The position numbers were made by a program, and so were the translations under genes. This document shows positions 41,580 through 41,695 of a DNA stretch of 41,695 nucleotides, in pieces. This DNA comes from a bacterium (lineage in GTDB: Bacteria; JAJVIF01), in contig JAJVIF010000002.1 in NCBI GenBank assembly GCA_022072165.1, positions 388,358 to 430,052 on the forward strand. The letters run 5' to 3'. Positions within the stretch are counted from its first letter, which is position 1. Each line of letters begins with the position of its first letter. The notes under the pieces are model-generated. The model was not told the origin of the DNA and ran no database searches. It saw only the letters and a program-made list of their open reading frames with translations.

Positions 41580-41695
41580 ATGAAAGGCCTCATCCTCGTG
41601 GTCGAAGACGACCGCGGAGTCGCCCGGTCCCTGACCACCATCCTGCAGACTGAAGGCTACGACACGCTGATTGCACCGGACTACGCCGAAGGCCG
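41580..41695 (+). CDS. response regulator receiver domain, partial (cut by window end)
   Basis: The first 38 residues of a protein that begins with a classic CheY-like receiver domain: LILVVEDDRGVARSLTTILQTEGYDTLIA. The acidic pair after the first strand (EDD) is visible; the phosphoacceptor Asp and any output domain lie beyond the window. ATG 41580 has AAGGAG 12 nt upstream. The partner kinase is not in the window. Confidence 0.88.
   Translation, partial: MKGLILVVEDDRGVARSLTTILQTEGYDTLIAPDYAEG

Overview
The window is G+C-rich DNA from a diderm (Gram-negative-type) bacterium. This follows from apolipoprotein N-acyltransferase (lnt), many lipobox proteins, an OstA/LptA-like protein, an AsmA/TamB-like protein and complete bacterial housekeeping genes. 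No rRNA or tRNA is present, so I do not assign a phylum. The mixture of secreted PKD/metalloprotease lipoproteins, unrecognised exported proteins and frequent leaderless-type promoters suggests a little-studied lineage rather than a model group.

Layout. 1-1504: a 230-bp tandem array rich in hairpins, with a REP-associated tyrosine transposase (RAYT) gene lodged inside its fourth unit. 1529-10867: two unrecognised exported proteins, an electron-transfer-flavoprotein:quinone oxidoreductase, a large PQQ-propeller lipoprotein converging on an AsmA/TamB-like gene, an AhpD-fold protein and a rhodanese. 10988-15072: S41 C-terminal protease, NYN nuclease, OstA-like protein, efp and a strong terminator. 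15102-16797 (minus): fabD-fabG. 16933-23091 (plus): an unknown protein, pyrE, a SpoIIM-family protein, lnt, a membrane protein with all three presenilin/SPP active-site motifs, and a lipoprotein. 23104-24048 (minus): ftcD.

24170-36170 (all minus): four tandem paralogues of a very large exported lipoprotein. Each has a lipobox, a conserved uncharacterised N-terminal region of about 400-450 residues, two or three PKD-like domains and a C-terminal zinc protease domain with HExxHxxNxxH and a Met-turn. The third copy is a pseudogene with two in-frame nonsense codons and several frameshifts. The PQQ-propeller lipoprotein at 5298-7802 appears to use the same N-terminal region with a different C-terminus, so this looks like a modular cell-surface family.

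36392-39272 (minus, visibly more A/T-rich): a four-gene operon made of two copies of a two-gene module, a Cys-rich exported protein (15 cysteines in each mature protein) followed by a lipoprotein-like protein. Its only evident promoter has consensus TTGACA and TACAAT boxes separated by exactly 21 bp of T(CT)10. The dinucleotide tract fills the -35/-10 spacer, and loss of two units would give the optimal 17 bp. This is the signature of a phase-variable promoter, and I regard this locus as the most interesting in the window.

39491-41695: thiC with a TPP riboswitch, another hairpin-module copy, and the start of a response-regulator gene cut by the window end. Across the window, at least eight genes have a TANNNT-type -10 box ending 5-8 nt before the start codon and no Shine-Dalgarno sequence, pointing to widespread leaderless transcription.
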